A DNA stretch of 64,000 bases from Galbula dea (Eukaryota > Chordata > Aves > Piciformes > Galbulidae), in the NCBI GenBank assembly GCA_013399015.1, contig VWZX01002526.1:1456835-1520834 (forward strand), given 5' to 3'. Position numbers and translations under genes: made by a program. The first letter of the stretch is position 1, and each line of letters opens with the position of its first letter. The notes beneath the pieces are model-generated. The model did not search any database. It was not told the origin of the DNA and worked only from the letters and a program-made list of their open reading frames with translations. Positions 61,926-64,000 of the stretch are shown piece by piece.

Positions 61926-62457
61926 GGTGGAGAAAGTCAGAGTTTGTTCCTGGGCAGGAGCAGAGCTCAGGTGGGGCTTCCTTCCTGGAGGCGCCTCGCA
62001 GGGATGAGTGAGTGTTCGTTTTTGGGTGGTCACTCGTGTTTTCAGTCATTTTGTGTAGAGAAGCAGCCAGGTTATGTGACTGTCCATTGTTGAGTCCACA
62101 AGGCAATCTGGAGTGCAGTCCATGAGAGCTGGGTTATTTCAGGGGTGTGTGTATATGTGTCTGTGTGTATATACCTTTATATACACGCTGCTCGGGCCAA
62201 AATATCTTTGGTGGTTGTGTGCTCGTCGTCACTGTAGCCGACAATGTTTTTAGCTGAGTTCTTCCAGGTTTCCCTTCTCCTAGTCCAATGCAAGACAAGC
62301 TCAGCTCTAAATTATGTCTCTTATTTAAATGAATAAGTAAACTCCTGCATGGTAGTCCAAGCACATGTAGCAGCTTTGGCATCTGAAGAATCTGTTGTGA
62401 AAGAGAAGTTGGTTTTGTTTGCAGCTGGTTTTGTCCTCGTTTCCTGTTCCTAGGCCA

Positions 62458-62463
62458 AATAAA
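62458..62463 (+). terminator. SLC45A4: candidate internal poly(A) signal AATAAA
   Basis: A canonical hexamer followed by TGTTAACACACCAAATGTTG and AAATGTTGTTAAGG, a moderate GT-rich context. It is an alternative site about 4.7 kb after the stop. Confidence 0.35.
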
Positions 62464-63899
62464 TGTTAACACACCAAATGTTGCACAGAAATGTTGTTAA
62501 GGACTGTGGAGAAGAAATACCAAATTTTCTTTTTCTTTGCAGAAACTTTCTGGTTACAGAGAGTCCTCTAGCTGTTGTTAGACAAAGCTGAACGTTCGGA
62601 AAGCGCGGTGAAAATGGTCATTTTGGAGAAGTGGAGCTACCCAAAGTTTTCTGTTTCTCATGTTGCATCCAGAGCAAGCCACTGGCAGAGGCGAGCTGCA
62701 GAAGCTCAAATATCAACTGGTGTTTTGATTTCGAGGCCCAGGCAGTTTAGGAAGTTGCATTAGATAATAACAAAAAGACTCCATTGCCTTTTCATTATGT
62801 GGCACTAACATCTGCCAAGGTCTGCTCATTAAGATGTTCCAGATTTTCCTGTAATTTCAATTAAAGTCACCTCCTGGAAAAACCATTTTGTTTGGGCCCT
62901 CAACCCAAGCAGCCCTGCAGCTCATTTGTCTTTCCAGCCTCACCTTCCCTCACTCCAGGGAGCACGGGGGGCACCACAACAGGGGGACAAATACCTTCCC
63001 CCTCCAGAAGAGAGCATCTGCTGAAATTAAAGGCTTTCAGTGCCTTTGACCTGCTAAAGCTTTAGTGAAAACCCAGGGTAGGATTCAATTTGACATGGTC
63101 TGATACTTTTTTTTTCTCCTTAAATTCTGAAACTGGGGGTGAAGCTCTAGGAGCATTTAGCCAAACTGGGCATTGCCTTATTTCCTCTGCACCTATTGAA
63201 TCCTTAGTGATAACCAGATTGGAGTAAATAGCCCCCCAAAAACACCAAAGCAAACAGCAACAAAACACCAGAAATACCTTTTTTTTCCTCTCCACAAATT
63301 GGCAGTTCCCAGCATTAATGATTTTATTCTGGTTTTGTAGTGGTGTAACATGAACACTAAGCCCTTTTGGTAGCCAAATGACCAGCTTATTTTAAATGCC
63401 TCATATTAATAGAAAGCTGCATCTAGGCATCTCATAGTGGAAAAAAAAATATGAAAAAGAAAAAAAAAAAGAGAATATTTAGTTCCTTTGTGAACTGGCC
63501 ATATGACAACTACTTTTTTATCAACTTATTAAGTTGGGGCACTATAATAGCTCTTGCTGAGTTTAGCAATGTTTATAAGCATGTGTTAAACACATAATGT
63601 TGTTTTATGAGGAAAAAGGGATTAAGCAAAGTAATGTCACAGATGAATGTTTGAGTGCATAGATGGCATAACGTATGTATGAGTTTTGTTTCTACACTGT
63701 TGAGCTTGTTTTCTGGTTTAAGGTTTAAAAAGAAAAGAGATTTGTTGCATGAGAACTGTTTTATTGTGTTCTGCACTTTCTGTTCTTTTTGTATCATCTT
63801 GATTTTTTTTCATTTCTGCCTAGAAAAGAAGAATCAGTTTAGAAATGTTCTACTCCATGAGACATTGTGTTCTGATCTGTTGTTCTGAAGTTCAATCTT

Positions 63900-63905
63900 A
63901 ATAAA
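63900..63905 (+). terminator. SLC45A4: distal poly(A) signal AATAAA
   Basis: AATAAA followed about 15-40 bases later by GTTGGTGCCTTGTGTTCC and TGTGCTGTTTG, a strong GT/T-rich downstream element. Cleavage would fall near 63915-63925. This is the best-formed poly(A) site after the coding region. Confidence 0.65.
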
Positions 63906-64000
63906 CATTTCAGTAAGAGTTGGTGCCTTGTGTTCCTGTGCTGTTTGTAGGGGTCCTGAGCAGAGGCACACATCCTTTCTGGCATGACCTTTGGTGCTGG

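Larger units (their letters stand above)
57736..63920 (+). other. SLC45A4: putative long 3' UTR
   Basis: About 6.2 kb between the stop codon and the distal AATAAA at 63900. There is no recognisable coding sequence, CR1 element or intron signature. It contains poly-T tracts and a TA repeat. Possible earlier poly(A) signals are ATTAAA at 57982 and 60818, and AATAAA at 61920 and 62458. The true end is uncertain; shorter isoforms are likely. The UTR assignment is inferred from the lack of another gene and from the strong terminal signal. Confidence 0.55.

Noticed and set aside
1..64000. Search for a novel multi-gene system, CRISPR array, viral insertion or RNA gene
   Set aside because: No regularly spaced repeats with unique spacers, no tRNA or rRNA sequence recognised, no endogenous retroviral genes seen. 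The window is explained by one spliced host gene and CR1 fragments.

Overview
This window is vertebrate nuclear DNA, most likely from a bird. It has one spliced gene spread over more than 60 kb, two introns of over 23 kb each, AT-rich non-coding sequence, a CpG-rich promoter, and interspersed repeats that are all fragments of CR1 (chicken repeat 1) LINEs. There are no prokaryotic operons, CRISPR arrays or mobile plasmid/phage genes.

The only protein-coding gene I can support is SLC45A4 on the + strand, a 12-TM major-facilitator-type transporter of the SLC45 family. Seven coding exons (26934-27198, 50539-50727, 53719-53898, 54010-55085, 55184-55283, 56268-56479, 57373-57735) join with GT-AG introns and consistent phases. 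They give one open frame of 787 codons plus stop, counted from the ATG at 26955. The gene appears complete, with no frameshift or internal stop.

Layout. 1-1970: AT-rich upstream flank with no recognisable gene. 1970-2600: CpG-rich promoter with an RFX-type X-box, GC box, tandem ETS motifs and a TATA box, followed by a predicted non-coding first exon ending near 2532. 2533-26933: intron 1, beginning with a strongly G-rich block that holds a 43/50-bp minisatellite and a perfect inverted repeat, then ordinary AT-rich sequence with small CR1 fragments. 26934-27198: first coding exon. 27199-50538: intron 2, with further CR1 fragments, the largest at 42180-42680. 50539-57735: the six remaining coding exons, including two introns of only about 100 bp. 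57736-~63920: a long putative 3' UTR ending at a canonical AATAAA at 63900 with a GT-rich downstream element.

I found no previously undescribed gene system. The points most worth a second look are the promoter architecture, the G-rich minisatellite and possible G-quadruplex at the first splice donor, the ambiguous start codon, the short weak-donor introns whose retention would truncate the transporter, the possible C-terminal PDZ ligand, and small palindromic or repeated motifs in the introns. Transcript structure outside the coding exons is predicted from sequence signals only.
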